A DNA stretch of 64,000 nucleotides from Flavobacterium sp. (GTDB lineage Bacteria; Bacteroidota; Bacteroidia; Flavobacteriales; Flavobacteriaceae). Where the stretch lies: assembly GCA_029946065.1 (NCBI GenBank), contig JAQSDU010000014.1:615260-679259 (forward strand), written 5' to 3'. Positions within the stretch are counted from its first letter, which is position 1. Every line of letters begins with the position of its first letter. This document shows positions 17,605 to 25,214 of this stretch, piece after piece. The notes beneath the pieces were generated by a model. That model ran no database searches, had not been told where the DNA came from, and saw nothing but the letters and a program-made list of their open reading frames with translations. A program made the translations under genes and the position numbers.

Positions 17605-17631
17605 GGTAAATTATTCCTTTATTTTGGAGTG

Positions 17632-17639
17632 CAAATTTA
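17632..17639 (-). promoter_or_regulatory. Probable -7 box (TAAATTTG) for prfA
   Basis: Exact match to TAnnTTTG on the minus strand, 27 bases upstream of the prfA start. No good -33 element is seen. Confidence 0.6.
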
Positions 17640-17649
17640 CGGAAAAAAG

Positions 17650-17705
17650 TTGATAGTGGAAAGCTAGAAAGTCCGAAAGTTGGGAAGTCCGAAAGTCGGA
17701 AAGTG
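17650..17705. repeat. Short word repeat (GAAAGTCC / GGAAGTCC)
   Basis: The spacer between prfA and the next gene has repeated words of 8-10 bases: GAAAGCTA, GAAAGTCC, GAAAGTTG, GGAAGTCC, GAAAGTCG, GAAAGTGT. It is the same kind of architecture as the 8-bp arrays elsewhere, but with a different word. Confidence 0.6.
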
Positions 17706-17733
17706 TCAGCAATAGTTTTTTATGGAAACAACT

Positions 17734-17811
17734 GCCCTAGCCCCGATGGGAGCAAGTAGCTTTTTTGGCCGGAGTTCGGCCGTAAAACTACTGTGGATAG
17801 CGGGAATAGCT
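17734..17811. repeat. CCCTAGCCCCGAT...GCGGGAATAGC intergenic hairpin element
   Basis: The element starts GCCCTAGCCCCGATGGGAGC and ends GGATAGCGGGAATAGC. Between these lies a nested hairpin: AGTAG/CTACT outside and GGCCG/CGGCC inside, with T and A tracts facing each other. From memory, elements with these flanks and a variable hairpin recur in flavobacterial intergenic DNA; their role is not known to me. Confidence 0.55.
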
Positions 17812-17858
17812 TCAAATAAAAAGAATTGAGAAAACATATTTCAGCAATTGTTGATTAC

Positions 17859-17894
17859 TTTTTGATTCAGAACTGAATTTAAATTTTACCTTTG
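17859..17894 (+). promoter_or_regulatory. Probable promoter for the pRiA4b ORF-3-like gene
   Basis: TTTTTG at 17859-17864 and TACCTTTG at 17887-17894 match the Bacteroidota -33 and -7 elements with a 22-base spacer. The start codon follows 24 bases after the -7 box. Confidence 0.7.
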
Positions 17895-17918
17895 CCCTCT
17901 CAATAAAAAACTACGATT

Positions 17919-18455
17919 ATGGTTTACAAATTCAGGGTAATTCTCGATACTGAAGATGATGTTTTTCGGGATATTGCCATAATGGAAGACGATTCGCTGG
18001 AAGATTTGCACAATGCGATCGTGAATGCTTTTGGTTTTGACGGCCTTGAAATTGCGTCTTTTTACACTTGCGATGACCAATGGAATCAAGACGAGGAGAT
18101 TTCGCTTTTTGATACCGGCGATATTCCTGGTGAGCAGAAAATTATGAGTGATTATCCGTTAAACGAAATGTTGAGCGAAGACCAGACGAAAATCATTTAT
18201 GTTTATGACTTCTTAAATATGTGGACTTTTCTTGTGGAACTGGCTGCAATTGAAGCTATTGAAATCGGAGAAACGTATCCTTCGTTGTTATTCACTCACG
18301 GAATCATGCCTGCAAATGCACCGGAAAAAGATTTTAGCGATTCAGTGACTTCCGACTTTGATTATGATGAAGACGATTATGACGAAGACGATTTGGACAT
18401 GCTGGACGGCGGTGAGAATTTTGAGGATTTTGGGTTTGAGGAGAATTGGAATTGA
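17919..18455 (+). CDS. Plasmid pRiA4b ORF-3-like family protein
   Basis: A 178-residue soluble protein opening with MVYKFRVILDTEDDVFRDIAI, followed by LEDLHNAIVNAFGFDG and ASFYTCDDQW. This is the pattern of the pRiA4b ORF-3 family. The C-terminus from about 145 is very acidic (DYDEDDYDEDDLDMLDGG). Although the family is named after a plasmid gene, it is widespread on chromosomes, and no transposon ends are seen here. Its function is unknown. The TGA stop is formed by the first bases of the 8-bp GAGTGCCT array that follows. Confidence 0.85.
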   Translation: MVYKFRVILDTEDDVFRDIAIMEDDSLEDLHNAIVNAFGFDGLEIASFYTCDDQWNQDEEISLFDTGDIPGEQKIMSDYPLNEMLSEDQTKIIYVYDFLNMWTFLVELAAIEAIEIGETYPSLLFTHGIMPANAPEKDFSDSVTSDFDYDEDDYDEDDLDMLDGGENFEDFGFEENWN

Positions 18456-18507
18456 GTGCCTGAGTGCCTGAGTGCCTGAGTGCCTGAGTGCCTGAGTGCC
18501 TGAGTGC
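18454..18507. repeat. 8-bp tandem repeat (GAGTGCCT) x 6.75, left of the S23 gene
   Basis: Six perfect copies of GAGTGCCT plus six bases. The array begins inside the stop codon of the upstream gene. It is the inverse complement of the array at 18911-18942 on the other side of the four-helix-bundle gene, so that gene is bracketed by inverted repeats. Confidence 0.92.
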
Positions 18508-18589
18508 AAAAATAAATTTTTATCCGCCAATTATAAATATACACGCCTTATGAAAAACATTTAAAGAATTACATGTCTGGCAGAAAGCC

Positions 18590-18910
18590 ATGACTTTGGT
18601 TACAGGAATTTACGAAACCACGAAAGAATTTCCAAAAGAAGAGATTTTTGGATTGACATCTCAATTACGACGTTGCGCTGTTTCAATTCCTTCAAATATT
18701 GCAGAAGGCTATGGAAGACAAAGCAAAAAAGAATTCTCAAGATTTGTTAATATTGCTATCGGTTCATTATTTGAATTCCAAACACAAATTGAAATTGCAA
18801 AAAATATTAATTACTTAAACGAAACAAAATTTAAAACCCTTTACGAGAATAGTCGGGAGTTGGAAGCGATGCTGATTTCATTTTATAGGAAAATATCTCC
18901 CGTACAATAA
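18590..18910 (+). CDS. Four-helix-bundle protein (S23 / rRNA intervening sequence protein family), 5' end frameshifted
   Basis: The 106 residues contain the family core EIFGLTSQLRRCAVSIPSNI and AEGYGRQSKKEF and two further helices. Family members start about 13 residues earlier with a motif like FKELHVWQKAM. Those residues are encoded here (18554-18589, KTFKELHVWQKA), but the ATG at 18550 is out of frame with them by one base. It reads only MKNI before TAA, so a one-base indel in the A5 or T3 run at 18553-18562 has cut off the natural start. The remaining frame could start at Met 18590 but lacks most of helix 1. It is flanked by inverted 8-bp arrays. The family's function is unknown. Confidence 0.8.
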   Translation: MTLVTGIYETTKEFPKEEIFGLTSQLRRCAVSIPSNIAEGYGRQSKKEFSRFVNIAIGSLFEFQTQIEIAKNINYLNETKFKTLYENSRELEAMLISFYRKISPVQ

Positions 18911-18942
18911 CTCAGCAACTCAGGCACTCAGGCACTCAGCAC
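18911..18942. repeat. 8-bp word array (CTCAGGCA), right of the S23 gene
   Basis: Four units: CTCAGCAA, CTCAGGCA, CTCAGGCA, CTCAGCAC, starting directly after the stop codon. It is inverted relative to 18454-18507. Confidence 0.88.
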
Positions 18943-18949
18943 CTAAAAA

Positions 18950-20008
18950 ATGATCAACCTCTACAATACCCACATCGAATCCCTTTCCATCCACCGCGTT
19001 GGAAACAAATCCCGTAACGAAGCTATCTTTTTATCCGACAGTACTTTTTCGCTGAATGACGAAATCATGCCGCTGATAAAAGAGTATTTTTTCAAGCCAT
19101 TTAGAGATAAAGAAGAAAATTATTTCCAGTTTGCGCATGAAGTGGATTTGGATTATAATGACATGTTCAAATTTGCAACGGAAATCTTTGACGACCCTTC
19201 AAAAGTGCATGACGTTTCTAAAAAGATTACGAAACACTTGTTCGAGCAGTCGAATCATCCGCATATAAAGAACGGCGAAGTATATGTGACACACCTTACA
19301 AACATTAGTATCGACAATAATGTTGTGGATGCGATTGGGATTTTCAAAAGCGAATTGCAGTCGGATTTTCTTCAGTTTGAAGAGAAAGGAACGGCGCTCG
19401 AAATGATCTTGCAACAAGGCATCAACCTCAATAAACTCGACAAAGGCTGCCTGATTTTCAATTACAAAAAAGAAGAAGGTTATAAAATCCTGACAGTTGA
19501 CAGCAACCGTTATGATGCGCGTTACTGGCTGGAACATTTCCTTTCTGTGGATGCGTTTCAGGATGAGAATTTCATTACCAAAAAGTATTTGAAATTCTGC
19601 CAGGAATTTGCGAAAGACGTGGTTTTACCTGCTGAAGATAAGAAAGAAGAAGTAATGTTTATGAACCGTTCGGTGAATTATTTCGCAAAAAACGACCAGT
19701 TTGAAGAAACAAATTTTTTAAATGAAGTTTTGGACAATCCTGATTTGATTCCGGAATTCAAGAACTACAAAGTGGATAAAGGCGAGAAATTTAGCATTGA
19801 AGATATTACTACTTTCCCGATTGCGAATGCTGCAGTCTCTGACGCTAGAAAAAAAATCAAAAACGTGATCAACCTTGATACGAATATCCAAATCAAACTC
19901 GATTTCATCAACCCTGAAAGTGCCGAGAAGTATGTAGAAAAAGGCTGGGATGAGGAAAAACAGATGTATTACTATTTGGTTTATTTTAATAAAGAACAGA
20001 AAAGTTAA
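18950..20008 (+). CDS. Nucleoid-associated protein, NdpA/YejK family
   Basis: A 352-residue protein that starts MINLYNTHIESLSIHRVGNK, the usual opening of the 37-kDa nucleoid-associated protein family in Bacteroidota. Further matches are the FVTHLTNI-like block (VYVTHLTNISIDNNVVDAIG), IFKSELQSDFLQFEE and the FLNEVLDNPD segment. E. coli YejK binds the nucleoid; the role here is inferred only from family membership. It starts 8 bases after the 8-bp array and ends before a strong terminator. Confidence 0.85.
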   Translation: MINLYNTHIESLSIHRVGNKSRNEAIFLSDSTFSLNDEIMPLIKEYFFKPFRDKEENYFQFAHEVDLDYNDMFKFATEIFDDPSKVHDVSKKITKHLFEQSNHPHIKNGEVYVTHLTNISIDNNVVDAIGIFKSELQSDFLQFEEKGTALEMILQQGINLNKLDKGCLIFNYKKEEGYKILTVDSNRYDARYWLEHFLSVDAFQDENFITKKYLKFCQEFAKDVVLPAEDKKEEVMFMNRSVNYFAKNDQFEETNFLNEVLDNPDLIPEFKNYKVDKGEKFSIEDITTFPIANAAVSDARKKIKNVINLDTNIQIKLDFINPESAEKYVEKGWDEEKQMYYYLVYFNKEQKS

Positions 20009-20044
20009 TAATGAATAGTTAATAATTATTCCGTTACAGATATA

Positions 20045-20073
20045 AGTCCCCGTTTTTAGCGGGGATTTTTTTT
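20045..20073 (+). terminator. Intrinsic terminator of the ndpA-like gene
   Basis: The stem CCCCG/CGGGG with loop TTTTTAG is followed by ATTTTTTTT, about 37 bases after the stop codon. Confidence 0.88.
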
Positions 20074-20345
20074 ATAATTATTCCCAAACAGGCATTGATA
20101 ATCATTGATCATTAAGTATTAATTACTCCGACGCAACCTTTCCGAAAAAAATTCATCTAATTAATAAACTTGGTTGGTTTTGTTTTGGTGTTATTAATTT
20201 GTCCATAATTTGTTTTGTTTTAAATTCGGAAAATGCGTTTTGTCAATGAGATGGAACGCATTTTTTATTATATCTCGTCTGTTATTTTCGCCAACGCAAC
20301 CTTCTATAAATATTGCTATCTATTAATAAACCAATAAATTGCATT
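20074..20345. other. Intergenic region before the broken lipoprotein gene
   Basis: Apart from the terminator on its left and the 58-bp hairpin repeat at 20209-20266, this region holds only AT-rich sequence. The words TAATAAA and TTAATAA recur. No second gene was found. Confidence 0.4.
20209..20266 (+). repeat. 58-bp direct repeat with hairpin, copy 1
   Basis: Starts TTTGTTTTGTTTTAAATT and contains AAATGCGTT paired with AACGCATTT around a 15-base loop, then a T run. It matches 20932-20990 at about nine positions in ten, in the same orientation. The hairpin with T tail can act as a terminator. Confidence 0.8.
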
Positions 20346-20918
20346 ATGAAAATTAAATTATTAATCATTTTTGGAGTCTTATTATTAGGCTCCTGCTCGA
20401 GTGAAGATGACACTACAGACGACTTTCCAATTGTGAACAACAATAAAGTATTGATGCTGAAAGTCGATTATTTGACCAACACCTTTGAAGGTTGAAAAGA
20501 GCTAGAATTTGCAGTTCCGACAGCAACATTTACATTAACTGCCGATTATACGCCAGCAAGTGATTTTGGCGCGATAAAAATCAATTATGAAGAGTTGGAA
20601 ACTGAAATTTTCAATGGCGGGATTGTTTGGAACGGACTTGGAACCATTACCAATCCCGATGCATTTTTGCCTGCAAGTGCATTCGAATTCGTAGCTACAG
20701 CAGATTTTGCATTGTGTACAGGATTTGATAATATTTTTAATCCAAACAATGAAGAATTTGATTATTTACCGGTTTGGAGTGCCATCCAAGGATCGGTTAA
20801 AGTAAGGGAATACTTGAATGCTAATCCCGGTGCAGGGGTAAAATTATTTCTTTATACACCAAGTATAGGTGTTGGAAATCCGGAAGAATGGGATTGGATT
20901 GTTATCTTAAAAAATTAA
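20346..20918 (+). pseudogene. Lipoprotein gene interrupted by an in-frame TGA
   Basis: ATG at 20346 opens a lipoprotein signal peptide (MKIKLLIIFGVLLLGSC, lipobox LGSC) and 49 residues follow to a TGA at 20493-20495. The same frame continues without further stops from KELEFAVPTATFTL to NPEEWDWIVILKN and a TAA at 20918. Read through, it would give a 190-residue secreted lipoprotein. One base change (for example TGG to TGA) explains the break, so this looks like a recent nonsense mutation or a sequencing error. The protein family is not one I recognise. It is bracketed by two 58-bp hairpin repeats. Confidence 0.8.
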
Positions 20919-20931
20919 GTCGCCCACAATA

Positions 20932-20990
20932 TTTGTTTTGTTTTAAATTGAAAAATGCGTTTTATCGATGAGATGGAACGCATTTTTTTT
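20932..20990 (+). repeat. 58-bp direct repeat with hairpin, copy 2
   Basis: Second copy of the 20209-20266 element, with the stem AAATGCGTT/AACGCATTT and a T8 tail. Here it lies 13 bases after the lipoprotein stop and can serve as its terminator. Confidence 0.8.
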
Positions 20991-21110
20991 GCAATTAGAT
21001 TACAAAATCGATTACTTTAGCAAGAATTCGAAAAAGTTGCGATTGTTGGAATTTTATGTAACAATCGCAAGACTTCAACGTCTTAACCATAACCTAAAAC
21101 CATTATTATT

Positions 21111-22004
21111 TTGGAAACCATATTATCAATCAAAAACCTCAACAAACGTTTTGGCTATCTCCAAGCCGTAAAAAACGTTTCTCTCGAAATACAAAAAGGG
21201 AATGTTTACGGCATTCTTGGTCCTAACGGAAGTGGAAAATCAACCACTTTAGGCATCGTTCTCAACGTTGTTAACAAATCATCAGGCGAATATTCCTGGT
21301 TTGGCGGCTCGATGGACACGCACGAAGCCTTGAAGAAAGTCGGTGCCATTATTGAACGACCAAATTTTTATCCATACATGACTGCCGAAGAAAACCTGCA
21401 ACTCGTTTGTAAAATCAAAGGTATTCCGTTTACGAAAGTCGTTGAAAAACTAACGTTGGTTGGTCTTGTTGATAGGAAAGACAGTAAGTTTCGCACTTTT
21501 TCACTCGGAATGAAACAGCGTCTTGCCATCGCTTCTGCCCTACTCAATGACCCGGAAATTTTAATTTTAGACGAACCTACTAACGGATTGGATCCACAAG
21601 GGATTCACCAAATTCGCGATATCATCAGGCATATTGCGTCACAAGGCACCACTATTTTGCTGGCATCACATTTATTGGATGAAGTGGAAAAAGTATGCTC
21701 ACATGTTTTGGTGTTGCGCAAAGGAGAAATTTTATATTCCGGAACCGTTGACGGCATTACCTCCAACGAAGGTTTCTTTGAATTGCAAGCCAATGACAAT
21801 GCAAAACTTATCAGTATAATACAACAACATCCCGACGTGGATAAAGTTACTGAAGACGAAGGAAAAGTAATGGTGTATCTCAAAAATGCGATAGAAGCTG
21901 CGGCTTTGAACCGTTATCTTTTTGAAAAAGGCATTTCGTTGAACCATCTCGTAAAAAGAAAACACAGCCTTGAAGAACAGTTCTTAGAATTGACAGGCAA
22001 ATAA
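21111..22004 (+). CDS. ABC transporter ATP-binding protein
   Basis: Nucleotide-binding subunit of an ABC-2 type exporter, 297 residues, of the BcrA/CcmA-like class. The Walker A motif is GPNGSGKST (about 36-44), the signature region is FSLGMKQRLAIASAL, Walker B is ILILDEPTNGLDP, and the switch His lies in LLASHLLDEV. The start appears to be the TTG at 21111 (product METILSIKNL), because no ATG is available in the conserved N-terminal region. The permease gene follows after 25 bases. Confidence 0.93.
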   Translation: METILSIKNLNKRFGYLQAVKNVSLEIQKGNVYGILGPNGSGKSTTLGIVLNVVNKSSGEYSWFGGSMDTHEALKKVGAIIERPNFYPYMTAEENLQLVCKIKGIPFTKVVEKLTLVGLVDRKDSKFRTFSLGMKQRLAIASALLNDPEILILDEPTNGLDPQGIHQIRDIIRHIASQGTTILLASHLLDEVEKVCSHVLVLRKGEILYSGTVDGITSNEGFFELQANDNAKLISIIQQHPDVDKVTEDEGKVMVYLKNAIEAAALNRYLFEKGISLNHLVKRKHSLEEQFLELTGK

Positions 22005-22029
22005 TTATCCCAACCAAACCAATATAAAA

Positions 22030-22869
22030 ATGAAACGATTACTTAGCATAGAATTACAAAAAATATGGAAAAACAAAGCAAGTCGCGTCCTGACAATTAC
22101 TTATTTTGTCCTGATAGCCTTGTTGGCATTGGTTTCTTCTTTTGATTTCAATATCGTTGGTATTAAATTTCGCTTGGCAGACATCGGGCTTTTTAACTTC
22201 CCGTTCATTTGGCATGCACTCACTTATACGGCTGCTGTCTTAAAATTATTCCTCGCCATTGTAATCGTCTCAATGATTTCTAACGAATACAGTTATGGCA
22301 CTTTAAAGCAAAATCTTATTGACGGTATGAGCAAAAAGGAATTCCTGCTTTCAAAATTTTATACCGCTGCTTTGTTTGCATTGATTTCTACGATTTTTAT
22401 ATTCATTGTCATTCTAATTTTAGGATTAAGCTTTTCTTCCTACAACGAAGCATCGATTGTTTTTCAAGATGCCGATTATCTGTTGGCATTTTTCGTAAAA
22501 CTAATGGCGTTTTTCTCTTTCTGTCTCTTTTTAGGCATTTTGGTAAAAAGATCTGCTTTTGCATTGGGATTCCTATTTATATGGAATATTGTTGAATTCT
22601 TTTTAGGAATTGGTTTCAGATATATGTTCCCTAATTCCAATACTATTCCGGAGCAGATCTACCGATTTTTACCTTTAGAATCGATGAGTGCACTGATCCT
22701 GAATCCTGCCCGTAGGTTCCAATTGATAAAAACAATGGAAAAACAAATGGGTGGCGCAGAAAATCTTACCGATTATAGTGTTAATTATTGGCAGGTTCTA
22801 ATCGTTTTGGCGTGGACTGTTATATTTATGTTAATGTCGTATAAATTACTTAAAAAACGGGATTTATAG
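22030..22869 (+). CDS. ABC-2 type transporter permease
   Basis: Inner membrane partner of the preceding ATPase, 279 residues. After MKRLLSIELQKIWKNKASR there are six hydrophobic segments (about 19-40, 58-84, 110-135, 150-172, 177-200, 258-275). The SNEYSYGTLKQNLIDGMSKKEF loop is typical of ABC-2 permeases. The substrate is unknown. The downstream gene starts 16 bases after its stop but has its own promoter-like box. Confidence 0.88.
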   Translation: MKRLLSIELQKIWKNKASRVLTITYFVLIALLALVSSFDFNIVGIKFRLADIGLFNFPFIWHALTYTAAVLKLFLAIVIVSMISNEYSYGTLKQNLIDGMSKKEFLLSKFYTAALFALISTIFIFIVILILGLSFSSYNEASIVFQDADYLLAFFVKLMAFFSFCLFLGILVKRSAFALGFLFIWNIVEFFLGIGFRYMFPNSNTIPEQIYRFLPLESMSALILNPARRFQLIKTMEKQMGGAENLTDYSVNYWQVLIVLAWTVIFMLMSYKLLKKRDL

Positions 22870-22877
22870 TATCTTTG
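22870..22877 (+). promoter_or_regulatory. -7 box (TATCTTTG) close to the start of a T9SS type B gene
   Basis: Exact TAnnTTTG match that begins inside the permease stop region and ends 8 bases before the ATG at 22886. If used, the transcript would be almost leaderless and the adhesin genes would form a unit separate from the transporter. Confidence 0.5.
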
Positions 22878-22885
22878 CCGATGCT

Positions 22886-25183
22886 ATGAAAGTGAGTAAA
22901 ACCACCCTTTTTATATTCTTCTTAGTTGGCATTTCAGCCAATATTCGCGCACAATTTGTTACTGTCGACGATACTTATACGGCACAACAATTGGTCGAAG
23001 ATGTGCTAATTAACAGTCCGTGTGCGAATGTTGAGAATTTTACCATCAACGGAGATCCTTTCAACCCAGGACAACAGAGCTACGGTTTTTTTGATGGAAA
23101 TGGCAGTAGTTTTCCGTTTACAAACGGTATCGTCCTAAGTACAGCAAGGGCCAACAGATCCGGCGGACCTAACGACAATCTTATTGATGAAGGATTACCT
23201 GCTTGGACTGGCGATGCCGATTTAGAACAGGCTTTAGGAATTTCAAATACGCTCAATGCTACCGTTCTTGAATTCGATTTCACACCGCTAGTCGATCAAG
23301 TTAGTTTTGATTATATTTTTGCTTCCGAAGAATACCAAGGCACTGCACCTTGCCATTATTCCGACGGATTTGCTTTTCTATTAAGACAAGCTGACGTCAC
23401 AACACCTTATACGAATCTGGCGGTACTTCCCAATTCAAACATACCCGTTTTAGTAACGAGCGTTCATCCGCAAATTGGCGGTAGCAATGGATGTCCGGCA
23501 AAAAACGAAAGCTTTTTCGGTGGATATAACAACACGAATGCACCTATCAATTTCAACGGACAAACGGTAGTTTTAACAGCCAAATCAACCGTAATTCCTA
23601 ATGTAAAATACCACATTAAGTTGGTCATTGCCGATCATGAGAACATCCGTTATGATTCGGCTATCTTTCTCGGTGGCGGCAGTTTTAAAGTTGGCGCAGA
23701 TTTGGGACAAGATAGGTTGATCTCCAATGGAAATCCGATTTGCGCGGGCGCTACCTACACGTTGGATACGCATCCGCAAACACCTGATAATAATACTTAT
23801 GAGTGGTATAAGAATGATGTGCTTTTAAATTCTGAGACCAATTCCGATCTTGACGTTGTTGCTTCCGGAACTTATAAAGTAAAAATTTTCCTTGCCGCTT
23901 CGACTTGTGTGGCAGAAAGCGAAGTAAAGATTGAGTATGCTCCCGCTTTGAATCCGACTGCGGCAACTATCGTGCAATGTGATGACAATAACGACGGAAT
24001 TACAGTCTTTGACATAACCAAAGCAGCCAGCAAGATCACATCTAATGACCCTGATTTGAGTATTGCAAATTATTTTGAAGACGCGAATCAACTGAATCCG
24101 ATTGGCAATCCAACTTCCTATTCTTCGGCACCGAAAACAATTTATGCTTTAGTCGTTAATTCCTATAATTGTTCAGTCATAACAACCATCAATCTTGTTA
24201 TTTCCAATAATACCATTGCACCGCAAAATCCTATTGCTACCTGCGATGGTGATATGCTTCAGGACGGCTTTTATCATTTCGATCTTGACAATGATGTGAC
24301 ACCGCAAATTGTTGCTTCGCTTCCGCCAGGACTTATCGTAAACTATTTTGCTTCTGAAAATGATGCGGCAACAGCACAAAATCCGTTATCTTCTACATTT
24401 GAAAATACTACTGCTTTTCAGGAAATAATCTGGGCAAGGATCATCAACGGACCTGATTGTTATGGCATTATTCCAATAACATTGATTATCAATACCTTTT
24501 CGCCTCCCGATTTTGAGGATGAAAATAAATTTCTTTGCGACGGCGACAAAATTACATTATCAGTTCCAATGGGTTATGCACATTATTCTTGGAACGACGC
24601 AACCAATTCTGGTTTGAACCATATTACTATTGATAGTCAGGGAACTTATACTGTTATCGTTACTGATGATAATGGCTGTACGGCTATGAAAAAATTCATT
24701 GTGAATCCATCCGGAATCGCAACGATTGATGATATTGTAATAAGTGATTTTATGGGAGGCGCTAACACAGTGGCTATAATAATTTCTGGAAACGGAATTT
24801 ATGAATATTCACTCGATGGTGGGGTTTTTCAGAATGATGCTGTTTTTAATGATGTCGCATCCGGCGCTTACACGGTTTATGTAAACGACAAAAATGGCTG
24901 CGGTGTGACACAAAAAGAGTTTTTTGTACTGGATTATCCAAAATTTTTCACGCCAAATGGCGATGGTTTTAATGACTTTTGGAAAGTGCCATTTTTACAG
25001 TTTTATCCACAATCACGAATCACTATCTTTGACCGTTACGGAAAATTGCTCAGTGCTTTCCGTGGAAATGCGCCCGGTTGGGACGGAAAATTAGGCTCAA
25101 GTCCATTGCCGGCAACTGATTATTGGTTTGTCATTACCATCGAGGAAAGAACGATACGTGGGCATTTCTCACTGAAACGATAA
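22886..25183 (+). CDS. T9SS type B surface protein with choice-of-anchor L domain
   Basis: A 765-residue exported protein. The signal peptide covers about 1-22 (ending ANIRAQ). Residues about 28-275 match the choice-of-anchor L pattern (FTNGIVLSTARA, FDYIFASEEYQG, CHYSDGFAFLLR). Ig-like and SprB-like stretches follow, and the C-terminus from residue 687 is a gliding-motility type B (CHU_C) sorting domain: FFTPNGDGFNDFW, IFDRYGKLL, PGWDGK, DYWFV and the final GHFSLKR. Such proteins cross the outer membrane by the type IX system and stay on the cell surface. It is the first of three similar neighbours. Confidence 0.88.
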   Translation: MKVSKTTLFIFFLVGISANIRAQFVTVDDTYTAQQLVEDVLINSPCANVENFTINGDPFNPGQQSYGFFDGNGSSFPFTNGIVLSTARANRSGGPNDNLIDEGLPAWTGDADLEQALGISNTLNATVLEFDFTPLVDQVSFDYIFASEEYQGTAPCHYSDGFAFLLRQADVTTPYTNLAVLPNSNIPVLVTSVHPQIGGSNGCPAKNESFFGGYNNTNAPINFNGQTVVLTAKSTVIPNVKYHIKLVIADHENIRYDSAIFLGGGSFKVGADLGQDRLISNGNPICAGATYTLDTHPQTPDNNTYEWYKNDVLLNSETNSDLDVVASGTYKVKIFLAASTCVAESEVKIEYAPALNPTAATIVQCDDNNDGITVFDITKAASKITSNDPDLSIANYFEDANQLNPIGNPTSYSSAPKTIYALVVNSYNCSVITTINLVISNNTIAPQNPIATCDGDMLQDGFYHFDLDNDVTPQIVASLPPGLIVNYFASENDAATAQNPLSSTFENTTAFQEIIWARIINGPDCYGIIPITLIINTFSPPDFEDENKFLCDGDKITLSVPMGYAHYSWNDATNSGLNHITIDSQGTYTVIVTDDNGCTAMKKFIVNPSGIATIDDIVISDFMGGANTVAIIISGNGIYEYSLDGGVFQNDAVFNDVASGAYTVYVNDKNGCGVTQKEFFVLDYPKFFTPNGDGFNDFWKVPFLQFYPQSRITIFDRYGKLLSAFRGNAPGWDGKLGSSPLPATDYWFVITIEERTIRGHFSLKR

Positions 25184-25189
25184 AATCCT

Positions 25190-25197
25190 TACATTTG
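25190..25197 (+). promoter_or_regulatory. -7 box (TACATTTG) before the second type B gene
   Basis: Exact TAnnTTTG match in the 31-base gap between two adhesin genes, 17 bases before the ATG at 25215. It may allow separate expression. Confidence 0.45.
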
Positions 25198-25214
25198 ATT
25201 GTTTTTAAGGGATT

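Noticed and set aside
17919-18455. Transposon or plasmid insertion, because of the pRiA4b ORF-3 family name
   Set aside because: No transposase, terminal repeats or target duplication is seen; the family is common on chromosomes.
18454-18507. Possible CRISPR array
   Set aside because: The repeat is an 8-bp unit in direct tandem with no spacers and there are no cas genes, so it is a simple tandem repeat.
18550-18564. A real four-codon leader peptide (MKNI) before the S23 gene
   Set aside because: The overlapping frame encodes the missing conserved N-terminus of the S23 protein, so a frameshift explains it better.
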